Positions 28,963-37,527 of a stretch of 64,000 bases of DNA are shown in pieces. The position numbers were made by a program, and so were the translations under genes. The notes beneath the pieces are model-generated. The model did not search any database. It saw only the letters and a program-made list of their open reading frames with translations, and was not told the DNA's origin. Source of the stretch: Neobacillus muris (GTDB lineage: Bacteria > Bacillota > Bacilli > Bacillales > Cytobacillaceae); the NCBI RefSeq assembly GCF_943193175.1, contig NZ_CALPDF010000002.1, positions 220,926 to 284,925 on the forward strand. The letters run 5' to 3'. Every line of letters starts with the position of its first letter. Within the stretch, counting starts at the first letter, position 1.

Positions 28963-30021
28963 ATGGAAAAATATCGAATCGACCCAAACAAAGGTCTTGA
29001 ATTCGGACTTTATACATTAGGGGACCATATCCCAGATCCCAATACTGGAAAACGCATTTCAGCTCAGCAGCGGATTAATGAAATTATTGAGTTGGCTAAG
29101 CTTGCTGAAGAAGCAGGAATTGACTTTTTTAGTGTCGGTGAAAGCCACCAGGAGTACTTTGCCACACAGGCGCACACGGTTGTCTTATCAGCTATTGCTC
29201 AGGCGACAAGTAAAATCAAAATTGGAAGTTCCTCTACGATTATAAGTACCTCTGATCCAGTTCGGGTTTATGAGGATTTTGCCACGATGGATTTGATTTC
29301 AGGCGGCCGTACGGAAATCATTGCCGGCCGTGCATCAAGAGTGGGACTTTTTGAATTGCTTGGGTATAATCTCCGTGATTATGAAGAATTGTTTGAAGAA
29401 AAGTTTGAACTCTTACTGAAAATAAACGAAGAAGAAGTGGTGAATTGGAGCGGGGAATACCGTGCTTCCTTAAGGAACGCAAAGGTCCTGCCGCGCCCTC
29501 TAAATGGATCTCTGCCCATTTGGCGTGCCGTGGGCGGTTCACCAGCTAGTGCCATCAAGGCTGGATATGCAGGTGTCCCAATGTTCATGGCTCATTTAGG
29601 CGGGCCTGCTTCCGTTTTTAAGCGGACCATTGATGCTTATCGTGAAGCAGCAAGACTTCGCGGCTTTGACCCATCTGAGCTGCCCGTAGCCACAGCTGGA
29701 TTTTTCTATGCAGCTGAAACAACGCAAGAAGCATTGCGGGAATATTATCCTTATATCAATGAGGGAATGAAGGTAACCAATGGGCAAGGATTTGCAAAAC
29801 AAATGTGGGCTCAGGGTGCTGATCCACGGAATATCATGAACGTCGGCAGTCCACAACAAATCATTGAAAAAATTCTTTATCAGTATGAACTCTATGGGCA
29901 TCAACGGTACATCGCGCAAATGGATTTCGGTGGTGTGCCATTTGAAAAATTAGTGAAGAATATTGAACTAATCGGAACGGAAATTTTACCAGCCATTAGA
30001 AAATATACCGCAAAAAAATAG
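28963..30021 (+). CDS. LLM-class flavin-dependent oxidoreductase
   Basis: 352 residues, bacterial-luciferase-like TIM barrel: FGLYTLGDHIPDPNTG, FFSVGESHQEYFATQAH, IGSSSTIISTSDPVRVYEDFATMDLISGGR and EIIAGRASRVG are all family landmarks. These monooxygenases use FMNH2 from a partner reductase, here probably the gene 10 bases downstream. Substrate unknown; divergent HxlR regulator suggests induction by a reactive or aromatic compound. Confidence 0.9.
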   Translation: MEKYRIDPNKGLEFGLYTLGDHIPDPNTGKRISAQQRINEIIELAKLAEEAGIDFFSVGESHQEYFATQAHTVVLSAIAQATSKIKIGSSSTIISTSDPVRVYEDFATMDLISGGRTEIIAGRASRVGLFELLGYNLRDYEELFEEKFELLLKINEEEVVNWSGEYRASLRNAKVLPRPLNGSLPIWRAVGGSPASAIKAGYAGVPMFMAHLGGPASVFKRTIDAYREAARLRGFDPSELPVATAGFFYAAETTQEALREYYPYINEGMKVTNGQGFAKQMWAQGADPRNIMNVGSPQQIIEKILYQYELYGHQRYIAQMDFGGVPFEKLVKNIELIGTEILPAIRKYTAKK

Positions 30022-30031
30022 GAGGAGCGTC

Positions 30032-30598
30032 ATGAAAATTGTTGGATTATCTGGTTCCATTGTGGGATCAAAAACAAGAACCGCCATGAATTACGTTTCG
30101 AAGGAGATCGCCGAGAAATATCCTGAAGCGGAATTCACCCTTATCGATCTGGCAGACTATAGCCTGCAGTTCAGTGATGGACGTAATTACATGGAGTATG
30201 AAGGTGATACAGGATTCGTAACAAAAACGATAATGGAAGCAGATGCCATAGTAATTGGAACACCAATATTTCAGGCATCCATTCCAGCTACATTAAAAAA
30301 CATTTTTGATTTGCTGCCAGTTAACGCATTTCGCGATAAAGTGATAAGTATGCTTGTAACTGCAGGCTCATCGAAGCATTTTTTGGTGGCTGAACAGCAG
30401 TTAAAGCCTATTTTGTCTTATATGAAAGGGCAAATTGTTCAGACCTATGTATTCATTGAAGAGAAGGATTTCTATAAGAAAGAAATTGTTAATGATGATG
30501 TCTTCTTCCGTATTGATCGTCTAGTAGAAGATACTGTCCTGCTAACAGAAACTTATACAAAACTTCGAGAAGAAAAAGAAGCTGCCTATGATTTTTAA
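30032..30598 (+). CDS. NADPH-dependent FMN reductase
   Basis: 188 residues, flavodoxin-like: IVGLSGSIVGSKTRTAMNYV binds the FMN phosphate, GTPIFQASIPATLKNIFDLLP binds the isoalloxazine side, and VTAGSSKHFLVAEQQLKPIL follows, as in the NADPH-dependent FMN reductase/MsuE family. Ten bases after the luciferase-like gene with its own GGAGG, so it is the reductase half of a two-component monooxygenase. Confidence 0.92.
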   Translation: MKIVGLSGSIVGSKTRTAMNYVSKEIAEKYPEAEFTLIDLADYSLQFSDGRNYMEYEGDTGFVTKTIMEADAIVIGTPIFQASIPATLKNIFDLLPVNAFRDKVISMLVTAGSSKHFLVAEQQLKPILSYMKGQIVQTYVFIEEKDFYKKEIVNDDVFFRIDRLVEDTVLLTETYTKLREEKEAAYDF

Positions 30599-30634
30599 GG
30601 ATATAAAAGGCAATCTTCTATATTTAGAAAACGT

Positions 30635-30674
30635 GGACTATCATCTCTCCATTTCAATGGAGAGATGATAGTCC
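30635..30674. repeat. Perfect 18-bp inverted repeat
   Basis: GGACTATCATCTCTCCAT, 4-base loop TTCA, and its exact complement. It has no T-run, so it is either a processed 3' end for the FMN reductase transcript or a structure linked to the IS200/IS605 remnant that begins ~110 bases further on. Confidence 0.75.
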
Positions 30675-30782
30675 GCCCTCTTGAAAAAACCTCAGGTGAT
30701 TTTATTATTTTTAAATACTATATGTTGTTAAATAAAATTACTAATATTCTTAATAACAGGATGTTTTTGATATACTATATGT

Positions 30783-31195
30783 ATGAATAAAACAAATATA
30801 AAACATGCACGTACTTGTGTATATAATGTCAACTATCACATCGTTTGGTCGTAAAATATCGTAAGAAGGTACTGACAGCTGAAATTGAAAATGACCTAAA
30901 GGCACTATTTCAGGAAATAGGAAAGGAGAAGGGATTTGAAGTGGTTTTGGCAGAAGTGGATGAAGGGGACCACATCCATGTATTTGCCACTGCTCATCCA
31001 AAAGTAGCTCCATCATATATCGTTAAAATGCTAAAAGGGATCTCCGCGCGCAAGCTGTTCATGAAATATCCTGAACTGAAAAGGCAACTATGGGGAGGGC
31101 ATCTTTGGAATGGAAGTTTCTATCTTGAAACCGTTGGGTCGATTTCTGAAGAGGCCATCAAAAAGTATATCGAAAATCAAAAGAAAGGCGGCTAA
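30783..31195 (+). pseudogene. tnpA: IS200/IS605 transposase TnpA, frameshifted
   Basis: The Y1 HUH single-strand transposase is broken by a one-base deletion. Translation from ATG 30783 gives MNKTNIKHARTCVYNVNYH.. and stops at TAA after IVWS near 30852; a one-base shift restores VKYRKKVLTAEIENDLKALF to the end. The HUH motif (DHIHVFATA) and the catalytic Tyr (KKYIENQ) survive in the second part. Without the correct frame the protein lacks its first strand, so it is probably inactive. Confidence 0.88.
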
Positions 31196-31198
31196 GTT

Positions 31199-31594
31199 AT
31201 GATGCGTACCTATAAATTTCGCATCGAACCCACCAAAGACCAACGACAAAAAATCGACGAAACCCTTGTGTATTGCAGAAGGTTGTATAACGCTTGTTTG
31301 GAACAGCGGATCATTGCCTATAAAAAGGATGGGAAATCCCTCTCTTATTACAGCCAAAAGAAAGAACTGCCTCCATTGAAAGCCGCTTGTCCAGAATTTA
31401 AAACCGTCCATTCGCAAGTTCTCCAAAATGTGGTTGAGCGTCTTGATAAAGCCTTTCAGTCCTTCTATCAAAGACTCTCAAAAGGGGAAAAGAAACCAGG
31501 TTTCCCCCGCTTCAAAGGCTCCAACCGTTATCATAGCTTCAGATACCCTCAAAGCAAGAGAGGTTCACGTAATGGGCATATCATTTGCTTATAG
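31199..31594 (+). pseudogene. tnpB: TnpB (RNA-guided nuclease, IS605) N-terminal remnant
   Basis: 131 residues against a usual ~370. YKFRIEPTKDQRQKIDETLVYCRRLYNACLEQR and KPGFPRFKGSNRYHSF are typical TnpB N-terminal sequence, but the protein departs from the family after RYPQSK and stops. The RuvC catalytic residues and zinc finger are absent, as is a recognisable right-end guide RNA. Internal deletion has removed about two thirds. Three bases after tnpA in the usual order. Confidence 0.88.
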
Positions 31595-31818
31595 TTACGA
31601 AATGATATATATATACTTTATATACTAATAGGTTTATTAAGTAGATATGCTCTTTATTTGAAAATGAAATAATAGAATCCCATTTGATCCATATAAAGAT
31701 TTCAATAAACGGGCATGATTATTTTTGGTACAACGAAATAATCATGCTTTTTGCATGTTGGAATGCAGGATGGCAGGGAATCAGGCTTCTTATAATGACT
31801 AAAAGAGGAATGAGACTG

Positions 31819-32727
31819 ATGAGCGGTTCACAAAAATGGATAAATAGGTTACAACAAATTCTTCCCGTCGAAAATATTAAGGTTTCAGAGTCCATTAAGA
31901 ATTATACGTATACAAGATTAGGAGGACCTGCTGATATTTTTCTAACACCAACTAATTTCGATGAGATGAAAGTAATTCTACAAACAGCAAAAGAGTGCGA
32001 TATTCCTGTAACGATCATTGGGAATGGATCCAATCTTATCGTTAAAGATGGCGGGATACGAGGTATAACGATTAGTCTTATGAAAATGAAAGCCATTAAA
32101 GTGGTGAATCAGACCCTATCTCTCCAAGCTGGAGCATACCTTAAACATGTAACGGAAGCAGCATTAAGAAATGAGTTAACGGGGCTCGAATTTGCTAGTG
32201 GTATCCCAGGAACTGTTGGTGGTGCCGTATATATGAACGCAGGAGCGTATGGCGGCCAAATTTCGGATGCATTAACGAATGCCTGGGTAATGGATGGAGA
32301 CGGTCATCTTCTTTTGCTATCAAAGCAGGAGCTATTATTTGGCTACAGAAATAGTATCATTTCAGATAAAAAGTTTATTGTGTTAGAAGCCGAATTCCAG
32401 CTTGAAAAATCCCGTTATGAAGTAATAAAGGAGAAGATGGAAAAGTATAGATTGGCTAGAGAAAAGAAGCAGCCTTTAGAATATCCTTCATGTGGAAGTG
32501 TCTTCAAGCGTCCAGCTGGTTATTTTGCTGGAAAGTTAATTCAAGACAGCGGTCTTCAAGGATTAAGAATTGGCGGTGCAGAAGTTTCAGTTAAACACGC
32601 AGGGTTTATAGTGAATGTGGACAATGCGAGTTCAAAGGATTACACAGATTTGATCAAGGTTATACAAGAAACTGTAAAACAAAAATTTGGTGTTGAGTTA
32701 GAAACAGAAGTCATTATTTTAGGCTAA
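31819..32727 (+). CDS. murB: UDP-N-acetylenolpyruvoylglucosamine reductase MurB
   Basis: 302 residues, flavoprotein that reduces UDP-GlcNAc-enolpyruvate to UDP-MurNAc in the cytoplasm. FAD-binding TRLGGPADIFLTP and TIIGNGSNLIVKDGGIRG, GLEFASGIPGTVGGAVYMNAGAYGG in pieces, the Tyr in FGYRNSIIS, the proton-donor Ser in PSCGSVFKRP and the late Glu in ELETEVIILG are all present (type II MurB). ATG 31819 has AGAGGA 9 bases upstream; the longer frame from 31684 is not supported. It stands alone outside a cell-wall cluster, so it is probably a second murB, as the B. cereus group has. Confidence 0.93.
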   Translation: MSGSQKWINRLQQILPVENIKVSESIKNYTYTRLGGPADIFLTPTNFDEMKVILQTAKECDIPVTIIGNGSNLIVKDGGIRGITISLMKMKAIKVVNQTLSLQAGAYLKHVTEAALRNELTGLEFASGIPGTVGGAVYMNAGAYGGQISDALTNAWVMDGDGHLLLLSKQELLFGYRNSIISDKKFIVLEAEFQLEKSRYEVIKEKMEKYRLAREKKQPLEYPSCGSVFKRPAGYFAGKLIQDSGLQGLRIGGAEVSVKHAGFIVNVDNASSKDYTDLIKVIQETVKQKFGVELETEVIILG

Positions 32728-32742
32728 CCATGACAACTTAAT

Positions 32743-32775
32743 AAGCTGCTCAAAGGATTGAGCAGCTTTTGTTTG
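32743..32775 (+). terminator. Terminator after murB
   Basis: 11-bp stem AAGCTGCTCAA/TTGAGCAGCTT with a 4-base loop and T-rich tail. Confidence 0.93.
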
Positions 32776-32891
32776 TGTGATTGGGCATACTTTAGAATTT
32801 TTAATCCATTATAGCAGTATATAAAAAGTAGAATATGTTATTATTTGTTTATACAGTCAATAGGTGATTAGCAGAAAATTCAACTAGAATA

Positions 32892-32913
32892 AACTACTAC
32901 TACACTAGTAGTT
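32892..32913. promoter_or_regulatory. Candidate operator palindrome upstream of GH115 gene
   Basis: AACTACTA, 6 bases, TAGTAGTT: perfect 8-bp inverted repeat that abuts the cre site, likely bound by a sugar-responsive regulator not encoded nearby. Confidence 0.55.
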
Positions 32914-32926
32914 GTAATCGGTTTCA
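32913..32926 (+). promoter_or_regulatory. CcpA cre site upstream of GH115 gene
   Basis: TGTAATCGGTTTCA matches the catabolite-responsive consensus TGWAANCGNTNWCA at all 14 positions. Confidence 0.85.
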
Positions 32927-33034
32927 ATTAGGGCGGGCGAAGCTTCTTCCTATAAAAGATATTGATTGTATAGACTTTATAGAGGAAATGCATATAGTGA
33001 TTATTCAAACTAGATTTGTAGAAAGGAATTGTTT

Positions 33035-35956
33035 ATGGAATTTGTCATTAATCAAGAAATGTTAAACAATGCAGCGGCTGCAGAAGCTTATCCATCAATA
33101 CCAGGTTCATTATTTTATGAAGAAAATGAAGCTTTAAGCGGCGTGAAAAAAATAGCCAAAAAGGTTATGCATGATGTTGAACTGGTTTTCGGAAATGCTC
33201 CACAAGCCACCTTGGACAGAATGCAGCTTGGACAGAATGCAGTTTTATATGGAACGGTGGATCACAGCCCAATGCTTCTTGAACTTGAAGAGAAAAAGAT
33301 GATTGATCTGTCAGTGATTACAGGAAAGAGAGAAGTATTTTTATTTCAAGTGATTGACCATCCATTTGAAGGTGTTGAAAAAGCATTGGTCATCGCGGGA
33401 AGTGATAAACGCGGTACCATCTACGGCCTGTTTCATTTATCAGAGCTGCTAGGGGTATCTCCGCTGGTGGATTGGGCCAATGTGAAGCCGCAGCGAAAAG
33501 AATCTATTTCCTTGAGCGGAGACTTGAAATATATTTCGAAAGAGCCATCAGTCCGTTACCGCGGCTTTTTTATCAATGATGAATGGCCTGCCTTTGGCAG
33601 CTGGACGATGCAGAATTTTGGCGGCTTTAATGCAGAAATGTATGACCACGTTTTTGAATTGCTGCTAAGATTGAAAGGAAATTACCTATGGCCTGCCATG
33701 TGGTCAGCTCGTTTCAGTGAAGATGGGCCGGGATTGGCAAATGCAGAACTGGCAGACGAGTATGGGGTCATAATGGGGGCGTCCCATCATGAGCCTTGTT
33801 TGCGTAATGGAGAAGAATATAAATATCTGCGTGGAGAGAATTCGATTTATGGAGATGCCTGGAATTTTATCAAGAATAGAGAAGGGATTACCAGGTTCTG
33901 GGAAGATGGGCTGAAGCGCAGCGGTAAATTTGAAAACGTCATCACGGTTGGCATGCGAGGCGAAGCGGATACGTCAATCATGGGTAAAGAGGCTGCACTG
34001 GCTGACAATATCCAATTGCTTCGGGATGTGATACAGACACAAAATCAGTTGATACGGGACAATGTTAATCCCAATCTTTCAGAAGTGCCAAGAATGTTGG
34101 CGCTATATAAAGAGGTGGAACCCTTCTTTTACGGAGATAAGGATACACCAGGGCTGATAGGCTCGGAGGAGCTTGAGGATGTTATACTGATGCTCTGTGA
34201 TGATAATCATGGAAACCTGAGGACTTTGCCAACAAAAGAAATGCGCAGCCATAAAGGCGGGTATGGCATGTATTATCATTTTGATTATCATGGCGGCCCG
34301 ATTTCGTATGAATGGATCAATAGTTCATACCTACCTAAGATATGGGAACAAATGAGTATGGCTTACGACTTTGGCATTCGGGATCTGTGGATTGTGAATG
34401 TTGGTGATATTGCTACGCAGGAATTTCCATTATCATATTTTCTGGATTTAGCTTATGATTTTGAAAAATGGGGAACCAGTGCGATTAATCAGACCGATAT
34501 CTATACAAGGCAATGGATTCAAACACAGTTTAAAGGTGTATTCCCAGAAGATGAATTGAAAAAGGTATTTGAACTGCTGACAGGTTACACAAAGATTGCC
34601 CATAATCGCAGACCTGAGGCCATGAATGCAGAGGTATATCATCCAGTGAATTACAGAGAAACGGATATGATCTTAGAGCAAATAGACCACCTTTTGGAAA
34701 TGGCGGATGAACTATATAAGCTTGTGGATTCTGAGAATTTGCCAACTTATTTCTCTCAAGTCTTTTATCCTGCAGTAGGAAATCTCAATTTGCAGAAGAT
34801 GTGGCTGCTTACCGGAAAAAATCATTATGATGCCAAGTTAGGTAAAATGGAAGCAAACAAATTGGCTGATCAGATCAGCGACTGCCTGAAACGAGATCGA
34901 GAGCTAGTGGAACAGTATCATGTGATGGATGATGGCAAATGGTTTGGAATGGGACATTCTGAGCATATCGGTTTTATTCGCTGGAATGAAGATGAATGCC
35001 AGAACCCGATCCTGATGCAGGTATTGCCTGCCAATAAGCCAAGACTGCTAGTTTCGGTGGATGGGACGGATCAGCACTCTGAGGGCAGCTCATGGCATAT
35101 AAATAAATTATATTTAAATGACTTTCTGCAGCCAGATATGGAGGAAGCTTCCTTTACCATTTCTAGTATTAGTGATAGGACCGCAGATTTTACGATTACT
35201 TGTGAAAATCAGTGGCTGAAGTGTTCGAAGACGAGCGGCAGCTTAGATGGCAGAGAAAAAACAAGCGAAACCATTACTGTAACGATTGATCGCAGTGTCA
35301 TGAATGGAGAGTCAGAAGGCAGTATTGTTGTGGAGATGCCGTGTGGTACCTGCACTATCATTGTAAGCGCTTTGCAGGATGATTTTAGTGAATTCCCTGA
35401 TAGGACCTTTGTCGAGACCAATGGTTATATTTCCATTGAAGCAGAGCATTATTTTCTGAATCAGGAAGCAGCTAATCAGCAGGGAGATGTAAATAGATTT
35501 CAGGTGCTTCAGGGATATGGCAAAACGTTATCTGCTGTGAAGGCTTTTCCAACGACGGAATATTTTACAGCGGGTGAGGACGCACCATATTTGGAATATC
35601 ATTTCGTGGTCCATGAGGCTGGAGTTTATGAGCTGGAATTATATTTGCAGCCTTCCAATCCGGTCACGAATGCTGGGACATTATTCTGTGGAATACAAGC
35701 GAATGAGGATAGCGTTCAAATGGTTAATACGCTTCCGGAAGGGTATCGTGTTGATGACCATAACTGGGCAGCTGGGGTGTTAGATAATATCCACAAGCAC
35801 TGCAGCAGGATCAATTGTCATGAAGGATTAAATACACTTAGGATTTATGCGGTAAGCCCGGGGTTTGTTTTAGAAAAGCTTGTCATTTATCCAGAAGGAA
35901 AGAAGCCTGCCAATAGTTATCTGGGGCCGACGGAAACTTATTATGTAGGGAAATGA
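33035..35956 (+). CDS. GH115 xylan alpha-1,2-glucuronidase-like protein
   Basis: About 973 residues, glycoside hydrolase family 115. Family sequence is seen in RYRGFFINDEWPAFGSW, LLRLKGNYLWPAMWSARFSEDGP, GMRGEADTSIMGK, YYHFDYHGGPISYEWINSS and DLWIVNVGDIATQEFPLSYF. A beta-sandwich segment (about 700-800) and the GH115 C-terminal domain (VETNGYISIEAEHYF onward) follow. These enzymes remove glucuronic acid or its 4-O-methyl form from xylan or its oligomers. No signal peptide, so it should act inside the cell on imported oligosaccharides. No xylan transporter or xylanase is adjacent. ATG 33035 follows GAAAGGA by 7 bases. Carbon repression is likely from the perfect cre upstream. Confidence 0.9.
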   Translation: MEFVINQEMLNNAAAAEAYPSIPGSLFYEENEALSGVKKIAKKVMHDVELVFGNAPQATLDRMQLGQNAVLYGTVDHSPMLLELEEKKMIDLSVITGKREVFLFQVIDHPFEGVEKALVIAGSDKRGTIYGLFHLSELLGVSPLVDWANVKPQRKESISLSGDLKYISKEPSVRYRGFFINDEWPAFGSWTMQNFGGFNAEMYDHVFELLLRLKGNYLWPAMWSARFSEDGPGLANAELADEYGVIMGASHHEPCLRNGEEYKYLRGENSIYGDAWNFIKNREGITRFWEDGLKRSGKFENVITVGMRGEADTSIMGKEAALADNIQLLRDVIQTQNQLIRDNVNPNLSEVPRMLALYKEVEPFFYGDKDTPGLIGSEELEDVILMLCDDNHGNLRTLPTKEMRSHKGGYGMYYHFDYHGGPISYEWINSSYLPKIWEQMSMAYDFGIRDLWIVNVGDIATQEFPLSYFLDLAYDFEKWGTSAINQTDIYTRQWIQTQFKGVFPEDELKKVFELLTGYTKIAHNRRPEAMNAEVYHPVNYRETDMILEQIDHLLEMADELYKLVDSENLPTYFSQVFYPAVGNLNLQKMWLLTGKNHYDAKLGKMEANKLADQISDCLKRDRELVEQYHVMDDGKWFGMGHSEHIGFIRWNEDECQNPILMQVLPANKPRLLVSVDGTDQHSEGSSWHINKLYLNDFLQPDMEEASFTISSISDRTADFTITCENQWLKCSKTSGSLDGREKTSETITVTIDRSVMNGESEGSIVVEMPCGTCTIIVSALQDDFSEFPDRTFVETNGYISIEAEHYFLNQEAANQQGDVNRFQVLQGYGKTLSAVKAFPTTEYFTAGEDAPYLEYHFVVHEAGVYELELYLQPSNPVTNAGTLFCGIQANEDSVQMVNTLPEGYRVDDHNWAAGVLDNIHKHCSRINCHEGLNTLRIYAVSPGFVLEKLVIYPEGKKPANSYLGPTETYYVGK

Positions 35957-36311
35957 GGAAGGTGCACTATTTTTTATTACCAAAATTCCCCTATGTAAAA
36001 AAATAAAAAGCCTTGAGCTCAGTCCTGTCGGGAAATTTTTTAAATTAGAAATATTTATTCATTAAGCCCGAGATATTTGTAGTGCAATTGATGTAGGATG
36101 TTTGCATAAAATGCTGTTCTTCAGGAGATAATTTAAAAGCAGATGACGGTGTTCAGCCAAGTCATCTGCTTTTTTTTGTGAAAATATACAATATCAACTT
36201 AGCATTGGATTATGTCTATTGGGTTTGATGATAATCAGAGGCAGACTATTAATAGTGTGAATTCTTTGAGGATTATTTTAATTGCATTTTGTAAAAATAA
36301 TTATATAGGGA
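35957..36311. other. Intergenic region after GH115 gene
   Basis: 355 bases holding only the strong terminator at 36137 and A/T-rich sequence; no gene or recognisable RNA seen. Confidence 0.6.
36137..36177 (+). terminator. Terminator downstream of GH115 gene
   Basis: 11-bp stem AAGCAGATGAC/GTCATCTGCTT with a 13-base loop and a run of eight or more T. Confidence 0.92.
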
Positions 36312-36524
36312 TTATTGTCCAAGTAGATTTCGAAGTTTTTTTTCATGTTGGGCATTTTTAAGGGTAAGATAATCAACGGTTTCCTGTGTTTCGGTCAATT
36401 CTACTCTAAAACCATTAAGCTTAGATTCAATACGATCGAATCTTTCTTCCATGCGTTCAAATTTTTCATCCATACGATTTTCAAGATCTGTTTTCGATTG
36501 ATTTTCTATGTTCTCTTTGTGCAA
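36312..36524 (-). CDS. Small coiled-coil protein, 70 aa
   Basis: Not recognised by function. Seventy residues, almost wholly a heptad coiled coil (DEKFERMEERFDRIESKLNG), no membrane segment or Cys. Short proteins of this kind are common in Bacillus genomes. The AGGAGCGAATACT-type ribosome site lies upstream on this strand, a little far from the ATG, so the start is uncertain. Confidence 0.6.
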   Translation of the reverse strand: MHKENIENQSKTDLENRMDEKFERMEERFDRIESKLNGFRVELTETQETVDYLTLKNAQHEKKLRNLLGQ

Positions 36525-36710
36525 TAAATATAAGTCCCATTAGTATTCGCTCCTCCTTAAATGAAGGATGCTTGTCCTAAAGTCACAAAATTTCATGTCC
36601 TACAGCGTAGCCGAAAAACAGCAAAAAAAAGCGCTGATTCTACACTATGCATTAACCGGAAATAATAGAACGGCTACATTGCGTTAGAACAGCGTTTTCT
36701 GGCTTTAGTA

Positions 36711-36784
36711 CGTCCCAGAGAGGATTCGAACCTCCGACCTACAGTTTAGGAAACTGTTGCTCTATCCTGCTGAGCTACTGGGAC
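36711..36784 (-). tRNA. tRNA-Arg (CCT)
   Basis: On the minus strand GTCCCAG...CTGGGAC forms a 7-bp acceptor stem. The D arm is AGCTCAGCAGGATAGAGCA, the anticodon arm ACAGT-TTCCTAA-ACTGT carries anticodon CCT, and the T arm has GGTTCGAATCC. Discriminator base is G; the CCA end is not encoded. It reads AGG codons. Confidence 0.97.
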
Positions 36785-36869
36785 AAAAATGTTATGTAAT
36801 CCTAAACTTAAAATAGGAACGTTACTTATTATATAGAGTTAAACGGCGGAGGTCAATAAAAATTTTTTA

Positions 36870-37404
36870 TTATTTTACAGGCAAATCCTTTTGCTCCTTT
36901 ACTGCATGATTGACTTTTTCCCGGAACAGCAGCCAAATGATTGAACTGAGTATGATTAACAATACCTCCATAGAAACGATATAGGCGGGATAAGGCCCTA
37001 AGTAATCCAATAAACTGGCACTAGACGGCTTATGGGTTAGAAACATATAGTTTCCATTCACTAATTTGTTAACCAATAAAATAAAAGGCATGAGAACATT
37101 TAAAAACACAAACAGTTTGACAATCGAACCAATGGTCGGCCGGTATCCTTTAACCCAGGTGAAAAACCAGCGGCACCCAGATCATGATCAAATGGGTTAA
37201 GAAAAAGTGGAAAAAGCGAAAATGAGGAAAATCATAATGCAGCACAGGCGTAATAATAGTCTGCGATGCTCCTAATAGAGCAGTAAATAATAGAATTTCA
37301 TAGTAAAGCTTCTTTTTTGTCAAAAGCAAGAGAATCGTTAAAATCAAGCTAATGTTGCATAGTTCCAAAGGCAGGGCATGACTGGCAAGAATATAAACAT
37401 CGGA
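36870..37404 (-). pseudogene. Decayed YwaF/TIGR02206-type membrane protein
   Basis: Two fragments in different frames, HALPLELCNISLILTILLLL to FFLTHLIMIWVPLVFHLG (37404-37150) and FLNVLMPFILLVNKLVNGNY to the C-terminus (37109-36870), together read as the last three quarters of a TIGR02206 (YwaF-like) membrane protein of usual length about 235. NYMFLTHKPSSASLLDYLGP is diagnostic. A frameshift between 37110 and 37150 and a stop before the first fragment show it is dead. Confidence 0.82.
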
Positions 37405-37527
37405 CTAAAAGCCGATAGTGAAGGGATTTTTAAGTGAATAGGATTTATCTGCCTAATCAAGTTGGCTGAATGTATGTTATAATAATTTGTCGAAGATACT
37501 CGAAAGATTAGAACAATGGAGGAAATT

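Larger units (their letters stand above)
30770..31640 (+). mobile_element. Decayed IS200/IS605-family element
   Basis: Holds frameshifted tnpA and truncated tnpB in the standard IS605 order. Ends are approximate: no clear left- or right-end foldback could be fixed. A/T-rich sequence with alternating TA (31610-31630) follows the tnpB remnant. Confidence 0.7.

Noticed and set aside
30850..30853. Stop in tnpA as programmed recoding
   Set aside because: The stop is TAA and a single missing base restores the frame; the second part also lacks any slippery run at that point.
31428..31628. 66-codon frame overlapping the tnpB remnant
   Set aside because: Shadow of tnpB in another frame ending in an AT-repeat tail; no ribosome site.
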